DNA from: Planctomycetota bacterium
Lineage (GTDB): Bacteria; Planctomycetota; UBA1135; GCA-002686595
NCBI GenBank assembly: GCA_028823345.1
Contig: JAPKBR010000033.1
Span: 1-37,896 of the forward strand
Reading direction: 5' to 3'
Length of the DNA: 37,896 nucleotides
Positions within the stretch are counted from its first letter, which is position 1, and every line of letters begins with the position of its first letter. Below the pieces are notes generated by a model. It searched no databases. It was not told where the DNA came from and worked only from the letters and a program-made list of their open reading frames with translations. Shown here piece after piece: positions 1-7,495 of the stretch. The position numbers and the translations under genes are program-made.

Positions 1-333
1 GCAGTGTCTCAGTCCCAGTGTGACGGATCATCCTCTCAGACCCGCTACCCGTCATCGCCTTGGTGAGCCGTTACCTCACCAACTAACTGATAGGACGCAA
101 CCCGCTCCCTCAACAGCCGCCTAAGCCGCCGTTTACCTTTGGAAGGATGTCCTTCCTAGGACCATTCGGTATTATCCACCGTTTCCAGTGGTTATCCCGA
201 TCTGAGGGGTACGTTGGTTACGTGTTACTCACCCTTTCGCCGCTTTACTCGTCCGAAGACTTTCGCGCACGACTTGCATGCCTAATCCACGCTGCTAGCG
301 TTCGTTCTGAGCCATGATCAAACCCTTCAATTG
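1..333 (-). rRNA. rrs: 16S ribosomal RNA, 5' portion (3' part beyond the window edge)
   Basis: Read on the minus strand, the segment starts with CAATTGAAGGGTTTGATCAT, which matches the universal 16S 5' end. It continues with GGCTCAG, then GCATGCAAGTCGTGCG and GGTGAGTAACACG, and reaches the ACTGGGACTGAGACACTGC stretch near E. coli position 335 at the window edge. Only about the first 335 of some 1,500 nucleotides are present. The TGGATTAGGCATGCAAGTCG and GACACTGC variants recall planctomycete 16S sequences, which is the main taxonomic clue in the window. The mature 5' end at 333 is inferred by alignment to E. coli base 1. Transcription runs out of the left edge, so the presence of 23S and 5S genes cannot be judged. 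Confidence 0.97.
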
Positions 334-486
334 AGTTTGTCTAGCTTTCTTTCTTTTTTTCTTGGAGTACAGGCAGTGACCGATATTAGTCGTAAGGCGT
401 AGTCGTCGCAGCTAGACACCGCAACGGCACACCAAACGACCCACTGGTCGCTGCCCCATCCCAAGGGCTTTCAGAGATCACCCTTA

Positions 487-514
487 TTTTCAAAGAACGA
501 CGGGCGGACCCGTC
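487..514 (-). promoter_or_regulatory. rRNA leader antitermination site (boxB-like hairpin plus boxA)
   Basis: In the transcribed direction a perfect hairpin, GACGGG-TCCG-CCCGTC (514-499), is followed directly by GTTCTTTGAAAA (498-487). The second element resembles the boxA consensus (TGCTCTTTAACA) bound by NusB-NusE. The hairpin-then-boxA order is the order of boxB and boxA in rrn leaders of well-studied bacteria. The pair lies about 100 nt downstream of the predicted transcription start and 150 nt before the 16S 5' end. That is consistent with a Nus-dependent complex protecting rRNA transcription from Rho. Confidence 0.7.
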
Positions 515-615
515 TTACCCCCAAGGCGCTTCGTCCTGATGGACTACTTCGCACCTCGCAACGGCGCCAGGAGGCGCTTAGCTGATCGCGTTGCAGTGTC
601 CTGCCCCGCGTTGGG

Positions 616-650
616 AGGGGGAATAATAGGCATCGCGCGCCCAGGGTCAA
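616..650 (-). promoter_or_regulatory. Sigma-70-type promoter of the rRNA transcription unit
   Basis: On the minus strand there is TTGACC (650-645), a 16-nt spacer, then TATTAT (628-623), followed by a C-rich stretch (TCCCCCTCCC) where the discriminator would lie. The predicted start near 616 gives a leader of about 280 nt before mature 16S. The hexamers are the best sigma-70 match I saw in the window and they are correctly placed for an rRNA gene. A GC-rich discriminator is a known feature of stringently controlled stable-RNA promoters. Function is inferred from sequence and position. Confidence 0.75.
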
Positions 651-1440
651 CACCTGCCTTCAGAAAACGGACAGGTTTCTTCCCCTGGGACCCTAACTCG
701 TTGATGCGCAACGACTTAGGATTTGGGTGAATTGAGCTAGTTTATGGGCAAGCAGACGACTCCTTCGGCTTGACTCATTTCCCCTGGGCTCTTTTGGCCC
801 CCATAGGGGTCCCAGGGGCGGGGTCTTGGCCAGGCTTCCCGCCGACCAGGTCGCAACCGCCCCTAACAGGCCCCCAGGGCGTATTGAGTGGAATTGAGGA
901 GGGGCTCGGGGCGACACCCTCCGCACTGCCCCTTGGGCAGCCATCACACGCAACCCCACACCTGCCCCCTCAAGAGGGCCCTAAGGGCAGTGAACAGCTC
1001 CCCAGGGGCAGTGTGGGGCCACTAGGCCATTGAGGGCTCCCGTATTCGGCGCAGCCCACGAACCGGCCCTGGCGCTCTGGAGTACACCCCTCCCCCATTG
1101 CATGGGTGTTCGACTAAGGGCTAGGGCCCCTTGCCGGGGCTACGCCACCAAGCTGCGCGGGCTCATCAAGATAGAAACCGCCTCCGATTGCAATCTGGCG
1201 GGCTTTGGCAGGGCTTTAGCCCACGGGCTGCATCCATTCCTAAATGGACGCGGGGCCTCTTTGAGGACTGAATCAGCGCTCTAGCACCCACCGGCAGCAG
1301 CAACCCGGAGTGTTGTTGTCCGGCGGTTCGTCCAATCCAGTGGCCACCGCAAGTCGGGCGGGGCCACCCTGCAAGGCTCAGGGGAACCAGAAAGGAGCAC
1401 CCCGTTCAATTGCGAACTGGCGGGGTTGAGCGAGACATTA
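651..1440. other. Non-coding, hairpin-rich intergenic region upstream of the rRNA promoter
   Basis: About 790 bp with no convincing gene. The open frames are short, rich in Pro/Gly/Arg and have no recognisable motif. Several short perfect inverted repeats are visible: CCCCTGGG/CCCAGGGG arms at 781-788 and 811-818, CCCAT-TGC-ATGGG (1094-1106), GCCCC-TTGCC-GGGGC (1126-1140), GATTGCAATC (1186-1195), GGGCT-TT-AGCCC (1211-1222) and TCCATT-CCTA-AATGGA (1233-1248). I looked for tRNA, tmRNA, RNase P and SRP RNA core motifs and saw none. Confidence 0.5.
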
Positions 1441-1479
1441 GCGTCTCTATTCCCTTCACATCAAAGGGAATAGAGACGC
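1441..1479 (-). terminator. Perfect 16-bp inverted repeat after the L,D-transpeptidase gene
   Basis: Arms GCGTCTCTATTCCCTT (1441-1456) and AAGGGAATAGAGACGC (1464-1479) are exact reverse complements around a 7-nt loop. The hairpin begins 5 bp past the stop codon of the transpeptidase gene. No U-tract follows on the minus strand, so it may act as a transcript-end stabiliser or a Rho-assisted terminator rather than a classical intrinsic terminator. The role is inferred from position and perfect pairing. Confidence 0.65.
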
Positions 1480-1484
1480 CCCCA

Positions 1485-2885
1485 TCAGGGCTGAACCACG
1501 ATCTCGGCGCCCACGGGAAGCAGCTCGAAGAGCTCGCGCACATCGGTGTTCTTCAAGCGAATGCAACCGCGGCTCACCCGGCTGCCCACACCATTCGGAT
1601 CATTGGTGCCGTGGAAGCCAAAGGAGGTCTTCTGGCCGTCCTGGCGCCATTCGAGCCATCGATCGCCCAAGGCGTTGTCCGGGTCCCCATAGGGCACCGG
1701 GGGGCCATCAGGCCGATACCAGATGGGCTCCTCTATCTTGTCTCCGATCAAATAGACCCCCGGGGGCGTCTCCTTGCCCTCCCGACCTATACCGCAGGGG
1801 AAACACAGAACCGCCTCCTCGCCGTGGCGATAGACCACGAGCCGCGCGCTCAGATCCACCAGCACATTGGGCCGGGAGGTAGGCACCCGCAAGTGATCCT
1901 TGGGGTGAATGTAGCGCTTGACCTCGTTGACGCGCTCGATCAGACCGGTGCAGACAATCATGCCCTCTTGCTCCGCCAACGCGCGCTTGCGGATGTGGGT
2001 CAGGGAATCGCCCTCCCGCACCTGGACCTCAATGGAGGGCCAGTCTCCGCTCTTGGAGAGCCGGTGAGCGCCCTGACTCTTGCGCAGAGCCTCAGACCAG
2101 ACCGCGAGGGCCTCGCGATGGGCGGGCCAAGGGGCCTCGATCTCCGCGTGGATCAAATACGAATAACCCACCGCAGCAGCGGGTAGGCGCCCTTCCTCCA
2201 GAGCTTTCGAGGACTCCTCTTCCAGCAGAATCATCTGCATGGCGCGTTCGAGGGCCCCTTGCCTGCTGCGGGAGGGGGCCAGAACCCGGGAAGCGGAGGG
2301 CTCCGCGGCTGTGCTCAAGAGGGCCAATTCACTGGACGTGACCCCTTGGACCCCGTCGAGCTCCGCCAGGGTTTTTTGAGCTTCATCGGCCTTGCCCGCC
2401 ATCGATTGCCAAAAGGCCGCGACCATCTTGCGACGGGCAGGGGTCAGAGTTCCCCCTTCTTCACCGTTCACATACTTGCCCAAAGAGGTGGGGTCTTGGC
2501 TGATCCAGGCATCCAAGAGTAAGGACGCGAGTTCCACTGGATCGGCGCTTGCACCCACCAACTCGAACCTCGGTTGGGCTTCGGGCTCGGGAGGGGCGGT
2601 GGCGGCGGGAACGCTCACCGACTCCGGGGCCGGGGCCGGGGCCGATTCGGACTCCAACGGGGGATTGGGGCCGGTTGGAGCTGATTCCAGAGGCGGCGAC
2701 CCCACGTCCGAGCCGCCGGTGATGGGTTGCTCGGGCTGGGGTTGCTCCGTGAATGAGGTGCTCTCGTCCTGCCAATTCTGACTGGGCGGATCGCCAATCA
2801 GGGTGGTGGATTCATCGGTATCCGAGCCCTTGAAGCCCAGGTAAATCAACGCGGCGCCAGCCAGCAACAGGAGTATTCCCCTCAT
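1485..2885 (-). CDS. Membrane-anchored LysM / L,D-transpeptidase (YkuD family)
   Basis: A 466-residue predicted envelope enzyme that would form 3-3 peptidoglycan cross-links or attach proteins to the wall. It begins with a short basic/hydrophobic stretch (residues 1-20, MRGILLLLAGAALIYLGF) that can act as a signal or membrane anchor. A Pro/Glu/Ala-rich linker follows (about 40-105), then a helical region. A LysM-like segment starts with VREGDSLTHI near residue 290, and the C-terminal YkuD domain contains HGTN (His425) and SRGCIRL with the catalytic Cys441. Both signature residues are intact. The ATG start is preceded by GAGGA at moderate spacing. The gene stands alone between ileS and the rRNA promoter and is followed by a perfect hairpin. 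A family-level call is secure; the substrate is not. Confidence 0.88.
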   Translation of the reverse strand: MRGILLLLAGAALIYLGFKGSDTDESTTLIGDPPSQNWQDESTSFTEQPQPEQPITGGSDVGSPPLESAPTGPNPPLESESAPAPAPESVSVPAATAPPEPEAQPRFELVGASADPVELASLLLDAWISQDPTSLGKYVNGEEGGTLTPARRKMVAAFWQSMAGKADEAQKTLAELDGVQGVTSSELALLSTAAEPSASRVLAPSRSRQGALERAMQMILLEEESSKALEEGRLPAAAVGYSYLIHAEIEAPWPAHREALAVWSEALRKSQGAHRLSKSGDWPSIEVQVREGDSLTHIRKRALAEQEGMIVCTGLIERVNEVKRYIHPKDHLRVPTSRPNVLVDLSARLVVYRHGEEAVLCFPCGIGREGKETPPGVYLIGDKIEEPIWYRPDGPPVPYGDPDNALGDRWLEWRQDGQKTSFGFHGTNDPNGVGSRVSRGCIRLKNTDVRELFELLPVGAEIVVQP

Positions 2886-3389
2886 GATCGCAAATCCTCA
2901 TCCGGTCGCTTGAGGACCATCCTCATGCACCGTTGAGACGATGCTAGCAACCGCGCCCTGTAGATTGAAAAGGTCCCTTGGGAGAACACTGCCACTTCTT
3001 TTGAAGGTCAGCGAAAAGGCCGGCGGCGAAGGCGGCGGCGAGCGAACTGAAAATACCCCCCAACCCCGCCGTGTGATCCGGGTCCCGGAACCTCTCAGTT
3101 CCAGGGGGGCCGCAAGCGCCACGATTCTGTCGCGACTGACTCGGAGGCCCTCTATGTGATCATTCGGCTCCGGGGAACATGGATGCATCACCTGCGGGGT
3201 CAGGGGGTAAGCACAAGGGTAGCGGACCGAGGCATGAGAGGGGAGCGAAAAGGATTGGGCTACCCAGATGAGCCCCCAATTGGAATAAAAAGTACCTCCT
3301 GGGCACCTGGGAGAAGATTTGGACCCATGGCTGGATCCCTACCCAACCCTAATCCCAGAACAGGACCAGAGCCGGACAATCACACGGAC
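2886..3389. other. Intergenic region between ileS and the L,D-transpeptidase gene
   Basis: About 500 bp without a supportable gene; open frames here have no recognisable motifs. On the minus strand, downstream of ileS, a weak CTCC/GGAG hairpin is followed by a short T-run (TACTTTTTATT, around 3285-3310), which could be a poor terminator. No clear promoter for the transpeptidase gene could be picked out. Confidence 0.4.
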
Positions 3390-6300
3390 CTAGACCCGGG
3401 CAAGGGCAACCTGCAGGAGGTGGCCCTCTACCTCGAACTCGGTCAGGTCTCGCCCATCGGGCATGGGAGCCCCGACCCGCTCGCTGGCCAGAACTTCCGC
3501 GGCCAAGAGCTCCCAGTGCTCGACAATCGCTTGCTCCAACTCGCCCTCCGCAGCCAGGTGCAACCGAATGCGATCGTCCAGCTCAAGCCCCGAGTCCTTG
3601 CGCAAGCCCTGCACTCGGTTGATGACCTCACGGGCCAATCCTTCCCGGCGCAGGTCATCGCTGACTTCCAGGTCCAGAGCTACCGTCACTCCTCCCTCGG
3701 TGGCAACCGCAAGACCCTCGCGGCTGTTGCGGTCCACCAGCAGGGTTTCCTGGTCATAGACCAGATCATCCACCTCGCTGCTCGGATGGGATCCGCCGGC
3801 AACAATCTGAGCCAACAGTGCATCGTCAAGGCCAGCGATTTCGGCCTTCACCGCTCGCAGGGCGGGACCAAGACGCGGACCCAGCAGCTTGAGGTTAGGA
3901 CGGGCGGAGAAGGTCACCAGGGCGCTCTCGTCAGAAGAGAAGAGTACGTCCTTGACGTTCAACTCCTCGGCGATCAGGGGCTTCATGGTCTGGAGCGTTT
4001 CGAGGGCTCCCCCATCGGCGCACACAAGGGTCAAACTGGCCAAGGGTTGGCGCACTCGCAGGCGGTGCTGCTCGCGCAGAGAGCGACCGAGGGTCACCGC
4101 CGTGCGCGCAAAGCCCATGCCCCGTTCCAAGTCAGCGTTGACGAACTGGCTATCCACTTCCGGGAAGCTCCTCAGGTGGACGCTGCCTGTGCTACGGCCA
4201 GCAGAGAGGTTCTCGTGGATCTCTTCCGAGATAAAGGGCAGGAACGGCGCCAGCACCCGGGACAGATCGAGCAGCACCCGGTGCAGGGTGCGGTAGGCGT
4301 TCTGCTTGTCCATGTCGGCTCCCCCCGCTCCGCGCCAGAAACGGCGCCGACTGCGACGGATGTACCAATTGGTCAGGTCATCGATGAACTCCAAGAGGGC
4401 CGGCACCACGCGGAACAACTCGTAGTTCTGCATGCGCTCGTCCACGGTGCCAATCAAACCCTGTAAACGGGACAGAACCCAGCCGTCAAGCTCATTCATC
4501 TTGGGATCAGGATCCACAAAGTCCGGCTCCCAGCCGTCCAAGTCCGCGTAGCGGGTCAAGAAGGAGGTGGCGTTCCAGAGGGGCAGCAACACCGAGCGCA
4601 CTTTCTCCTTCACCCCCGCCTCGTCGAAGCGCAGGTTGCCCGCCTGCATCACCGGGGAATCAAGCAGGTACATGCGCAGAGCATCAGCGCCCTGGGCTTC
4701 GAGTACTAGGTTGGGGTCGGGGAAGTTGCGTTTGCTCTTCGACATCTTCTCCCCATCACCAGCCAGCACGATGCCGTTGACGATCACATTCTTGAAGGCA
4801 GGGCGATCGAAGAGGGAGCTGGAAAGCACCATCAAGGTGTAGAACCAACCGCGCGTTTGGTCGAGACCTTCGGCGATGAAGTCCGCGGGCAGATTGGCCT
4901 CTACCTCTTCCTTGTTTTCAAAGGGGTAGTGGTTTTGGGCATAGGGCATGGAGCCCGACTCGAACCAGCAGTCGAAAACTTCGGGTACGCGCCGCATCAC
5001 ACCGCCGGAAGTCTTTTGCGAGGGGAAGGTGATCTGATCCACGTGATCCCGGTGCAGGTCCGTAACCGTCCCCGCTTCAAGTCCAGCGAGCCCTTCCAGC
5101 TCTTGCACCGACCCGATGCAAACCATGTCTTCTGGGTCTGTATCGCAAACCCAAATAGGGAGGGGCGTGCCCCAAAAGCGCCTGCGGGAGACGTTCCAAT
5201 CCCGAGCCCCGGCGAGCCAATTGCCAAAACGGCCGCTACCCACCGCTTCCGGCACCCAGCGCACGGTTTTGTTGTGGGCCACCAGTCGCTCGCGCATGTC
5301 TTCCACGCGAACAAACCAGTTGGAGATCGCCATGTACAAGAGCGGTTGGTCCGTGCGGTAGCAATGGGGATAGGCGTGCATGATCACATCCTGATCTACC
5401 ACGCTGCCCTCTTTCTTGAGGCGCTTGACGATCTCGCTGTCCGCATCCTTGGCGAAAGAGCCCTCGTAGTCAGGCACGCTTTCGTCAAAGATACCGTTCA
5501 CATCGAGGGGATTGACCAGAGGCAGGCGCTCGCGCTTGCCGGTTTGAAAGTCGTCCTCGCCAAAAGCTGGAGCCTGGTGCACAAGGCCCGTACCCGCATC
5601 GGCGCCCACATAGTCAGCGGCCACCACCCGGAACGCGGGGGTGAATTCTTCGGAGCCTTCAGCTAGCTCGGCGAAGTAGGGGAAGAGCGGTTTGTAGGTA
5701 CGCCCCACCAATTCAACGCCCTTCAATCGGGCAAGTTCCTTGGTTTCACCAACCCGGCCGCGCTCTTGGTAGTCCGCCAATCGGCTGGGCTCCACATAGG
5801 CCACCTCGCCGGTTTCGACCACTTTGATCTTCACGTACTCGATGTCCGGATGGACTGCCACCGCCAAGTTGCTCGGCAAGGTCCAAGGCGTGGTGGTCCA
5901 AACCCAAAGCGATGCTTCTTCATCGTTCAAGGCTAGCCGCACGGTCAGGCTTGGATCCTGCCGGCGCTTGTGTCCATCCTTCTTGGTCTTGGGGTCGCGT
6001 TCCTGGGGACCCAGCGCCACTTCAAAGTTAGAGAGGGGTGTGCCCAAGCTCGGGGAGACTGGCTGCACCCGATAACCGAGGTAGACCCGATCGTTCTCCC
6101 AAAGTTGCTTGAAAACCCACCAAACCGACTCCATGAACGGGGTGTCCATGGTGCGGTATCCATTGTCATGGTCGACCCACCGGCCAAGCCGTCGAATCGT
6201 CCCGCGCCATTCACCCGTATAACGCAACACAATGTCACGACAAGCCTGGTTAAAGGCCACGATGCCGATATCTTCGATCTCGCGCGCATCATTCAGCCCT

Positions 6301-6602
6301 AGCTCCTTCTGGGCCTCGTTCTCCACGGGCAAACCGTGGCAGTCCCAACCCCAACGGCGCTCAACGGAATAGCCCTTCATGGACCAAAACCGCGGCACCA
6401 CGTCCTTGAGCACACTCGCCACCAAATGCCCATAGTGCGGCAGTCCCGTGGCAAAGGGTGGCCCGTCATAAAACGCAAACGCCGGTCGATCCGACTGCTT
6501 GGTCACGGAGGCCTCAAAAGTCTTGTCCTGATCCCAACGATCAAGACGCTGCCTCTCTTGGTCGGTGAAAGACACAGAGGGAGCGACGGGTTTCATGCGC
6601 AT
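3390..6602 (-). CDS. ileS: Isoleucyl-tRNA synthetase, eukaryote-like (type 2) form
   Basis: This class I enzyme charges tRNA-Ile in the cytoplasm. The 1,070-residue protein has the DGPPFATGLPHYGH active-site segment with HYGH at residues 56-59 and KMSKS at 619-623. Between them is a CP1 editing domain with WTTTPWTLPSN and GLVHQAPAFGEDD. After the catalytic core comes the anticodon-binding region (NWYIRRSRRRFW). The GLPHYGH form and the length are characteristic of the eukaryote-like IleRS2 subgroup, which is known for poor mupirocin binding; the HXGH motif itself is canonical. I chose the ATG at 6602 because GAGGA lies 6 nt upstream. A longer frame exists but reads through the end of lpxA. 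The gene begins 13 bp after lpxA, so it is probably the last gene of the lpx operon. Confidence 0.96.
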   Translation of the reverse strand: MRMKPVAPSVSFTDQERQRLDRWDQDKTFEASVTKQSDRPAFAFYDGPPFATGLPHYGHLVASVLKDVVPRFWSMKGYSVERRWGWDCHGLPVENEAQKELGLNDAREIEDIGIVAFNQACRDIVLRYTGEWRGTIRRLGRWVDHDNGYRTMDTPFMESVWWVFKQLWENDRVYLGYRVQPVSPSLGTPLSNFEVALGPQERDPKTKKDGHKRRQDPSLTVRLALNDEEASLWVWTTTPWTLPSNLAVAVHPDIEYVKIKVVETGEVAYVEPSRLADYQERGRVGETKELARLKGVELVGRTYKPLFPYFAELAEGSEEFTPAFRVVAADYVGADAGTGLVHQAPAFGEDDFQTGKRERLPLVNPLDVNGIFDESVPDYEGSFAKDADSEIVKRLKKEGSVVDQDVIMHAYPHCYRTDQPLLYMAISNWFVRVEDMRERLVAHNKTVRWVPEAVGSGRFGNWLAGARDWNVSRRRFWGTPLPIWVCDTDPEDMVCIGSVQELEGLAGLEAGTVTDLHRDHVDQITFPSQKTSGGVMRRVPEVFDCWFESGSMPYAQNHYPFENKEEVEANLPADFIAEGLDQTRGWFYTLMVLSSSLFDRPAFKNVIVNGIVLAGDGEKMSKSKRNFPDPNLVLEAQGADALRMYLLDSPVMQAGNLRFDEAGVKEKVRSVLLPLWNATSFLTRYADLDGWEPDFVDPDPKMNELDGWVLSRLQGLIGTVDERMQNYELFRVVPALLEFIDDLTNWYIRRSRRRFWRGAGGADMDKQNAYRTLHRVLLDLSRVLAPFLPFISEEIHENLSAGRSTGSVHLRSFPEVDSQFVNADLERGMGFARTAVTLGRSLREQHRLRVRQPLASLTLVCADGGALETLQTMKPLIAEELNVKDVLFSSDESALVTFSARPNLKLLGPRLGPALRAVKAEIAGLDDALLAQIVAGGSHPSSEVDDLVYDQETLLVDRNSREGLAVATEGGVTVALDLEVSDDLRREGLAREVINRVQGLRKDSGLELDDRIRLHLAAEGELEQAIVEHWELLAAEVLASERVGAPMPDGRDLTEFEVEGHLLQVALARV

Positions 6603-6615
6603 AGTTGTTCCTCGG

Positions 6616-7473
6616 CTAGGCCGTCTGCTCCCGTTTCGCCGCAATTCTGCGCGCCCCTTCGGCTGCAAAGTCGGCGCGCAAGGTCTCGCGGTAGCGGCCT
6701 TTGAGGCCTCGTTCGGTGCGTTGTAGAGAGGCGACGAGTTGTGCCACCTGGGGCGTTTGGTCTGGAGTGGCGGCGATTTCTTCGAGGGCCACGGCAAGCG
6801 GGCGTGAAGAGCGCCATAGGCGGCGATAGGCGTCGCGCAAGGACAAGATGTTTTCCTCGGAGATGCCCGCCCGTTGCAAGCCGATGACATTGACGCCGCG
6901 CACCCGGGCGTCGTGGCCCTCGACGATCATGAAGGGTGGAACATCGCGGGAAATGCGGGTTTTGGCTCCCACGTAAGCATGGGCTCCGACAGTGGAAAAG
7001 GCAACCGCTCCAGCCATACCCGATAGGTTGGCGTAGTCTTCGATACAGGTGTGCCCGGCGAGTTGAACGCCCCCAGCGATGATCAAGTTGCTGCCTAAAT
7101 CGCAATCGTGAGCAATGTGGCAGCAGGACATGAGCAAGCTACCGTCGGCGATGCGAGTCACCCCGCCGCCTTTGACCGTGCCACGGTTGATGGTGACGAA
7201 CTCGCGCACGGTGTTCCGGTCCCCAAGGATGACCTCGGTGGGTTCTCCGCGATAGGTCAAGTCTTGGGGCGGGCCGCCGATGCTGGCTTGGCCCACGATG
7301 ATGTTCTCGACGCCAATGCTGGTGACCCCGTCGAGGACCACGTGAGCTCCGATGCGGGTGCGGTCCCCCACCTTCACCCGGGGGCCGATGACCGTGTAGG
7401 GGCCGACGCGCACGTCGACGCCTAACTCGGCGCCGGGCTCGATCACTGCGGTGGGATGAATATTGACAGTCAT
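6616..7473 (-). CDS. lpxA: UDP-N-acetylglucosamine acyltransferase
   Basis: First committed step of lipid A synthesis: transfer of a 3-hydroxyacyl chain from acyl carrier protein to the 3-OH of UDP-GlcNAc. The 285-residue protein starts with hexapeptide repeats (IHPTAVIEPGAELGVDVRVG). It has the HIAHDC motif, with His119 and the catalytic His122, then GAHAYVG and DVPPFMIVEG. The helical C-terminal part carries GVNVIGLQRAG and RDAYRRL, as in known LpxA proteins. It lies 22 bp downstream of lpxC-fabZ and 13 bp before ileS, in the classical lpx order. The C-terminus is slightly longer than the E. coli enzyme and ends in a basic helix. Confidence 0.96.
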   Translation of the reverse strand: MTVNIHPTAVIEPGAELGVDVRVGPYTVIGPRVKVGDRTRIGAHVVLDGVTSIGVENIIVGQASIGGPPQDLTYRGEPTEVILGDRNTVREFVTINRGTVKGGGVTRIADGSLLMSCCHIAHDCDLGSNLIIAGGVQLAGHTCIEDYANLSGMAGAVAFSTVGAHAYVGAKTRISRDVPPFMIVEGHDARVRGVNVIGLQRAGISEENILSLRDAYRRLWRSSRPLAVALEEIAATPDQTPQVAQLVASLQRTERGLKGRYRETLRADFAAEGARRIAAKREQTA

Positions 7474-7495
7474 AGGTTGCTCGGGAGAGGCATTT

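Noticed and set aside
781..818. CCCCTGGG/CCCAGGGG inverted repeat as a transcription terminator
   Set aside because: The loop is long (22 nt), there is no T-run on either strand, and no gene ends next to it.
471..1284. Several short open frames in the rRNA leader and upstream region
   Set aside because: They overlap the rRNA promoter and leader or have only low-complexity Pro/Gly/Arg sequence, with no ribosome-binding sites or motifs.
1410..2186. Plus-strand open frame of 258 codons opposite the L,D-transpeptidase gene
   Set aside because: Shadow of a gene with intact catalytic motifs; it would also have to run through the terminator hairpin.
3156..4466. Plus-strand open frame of 436 codons opposite ileS
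   Set aside because: It lies opposite a fully conserved ileS coding sequence and reads as its complement, with no domain of its own.
6603..6890. N-terminal extension of ileS beyond the chosen start
   Set aside because: The extra 96 codons overlap the conserved end of lpxA in another frame and are not related to IleRS; the ATG at 6602 has a ribosome-binding site.
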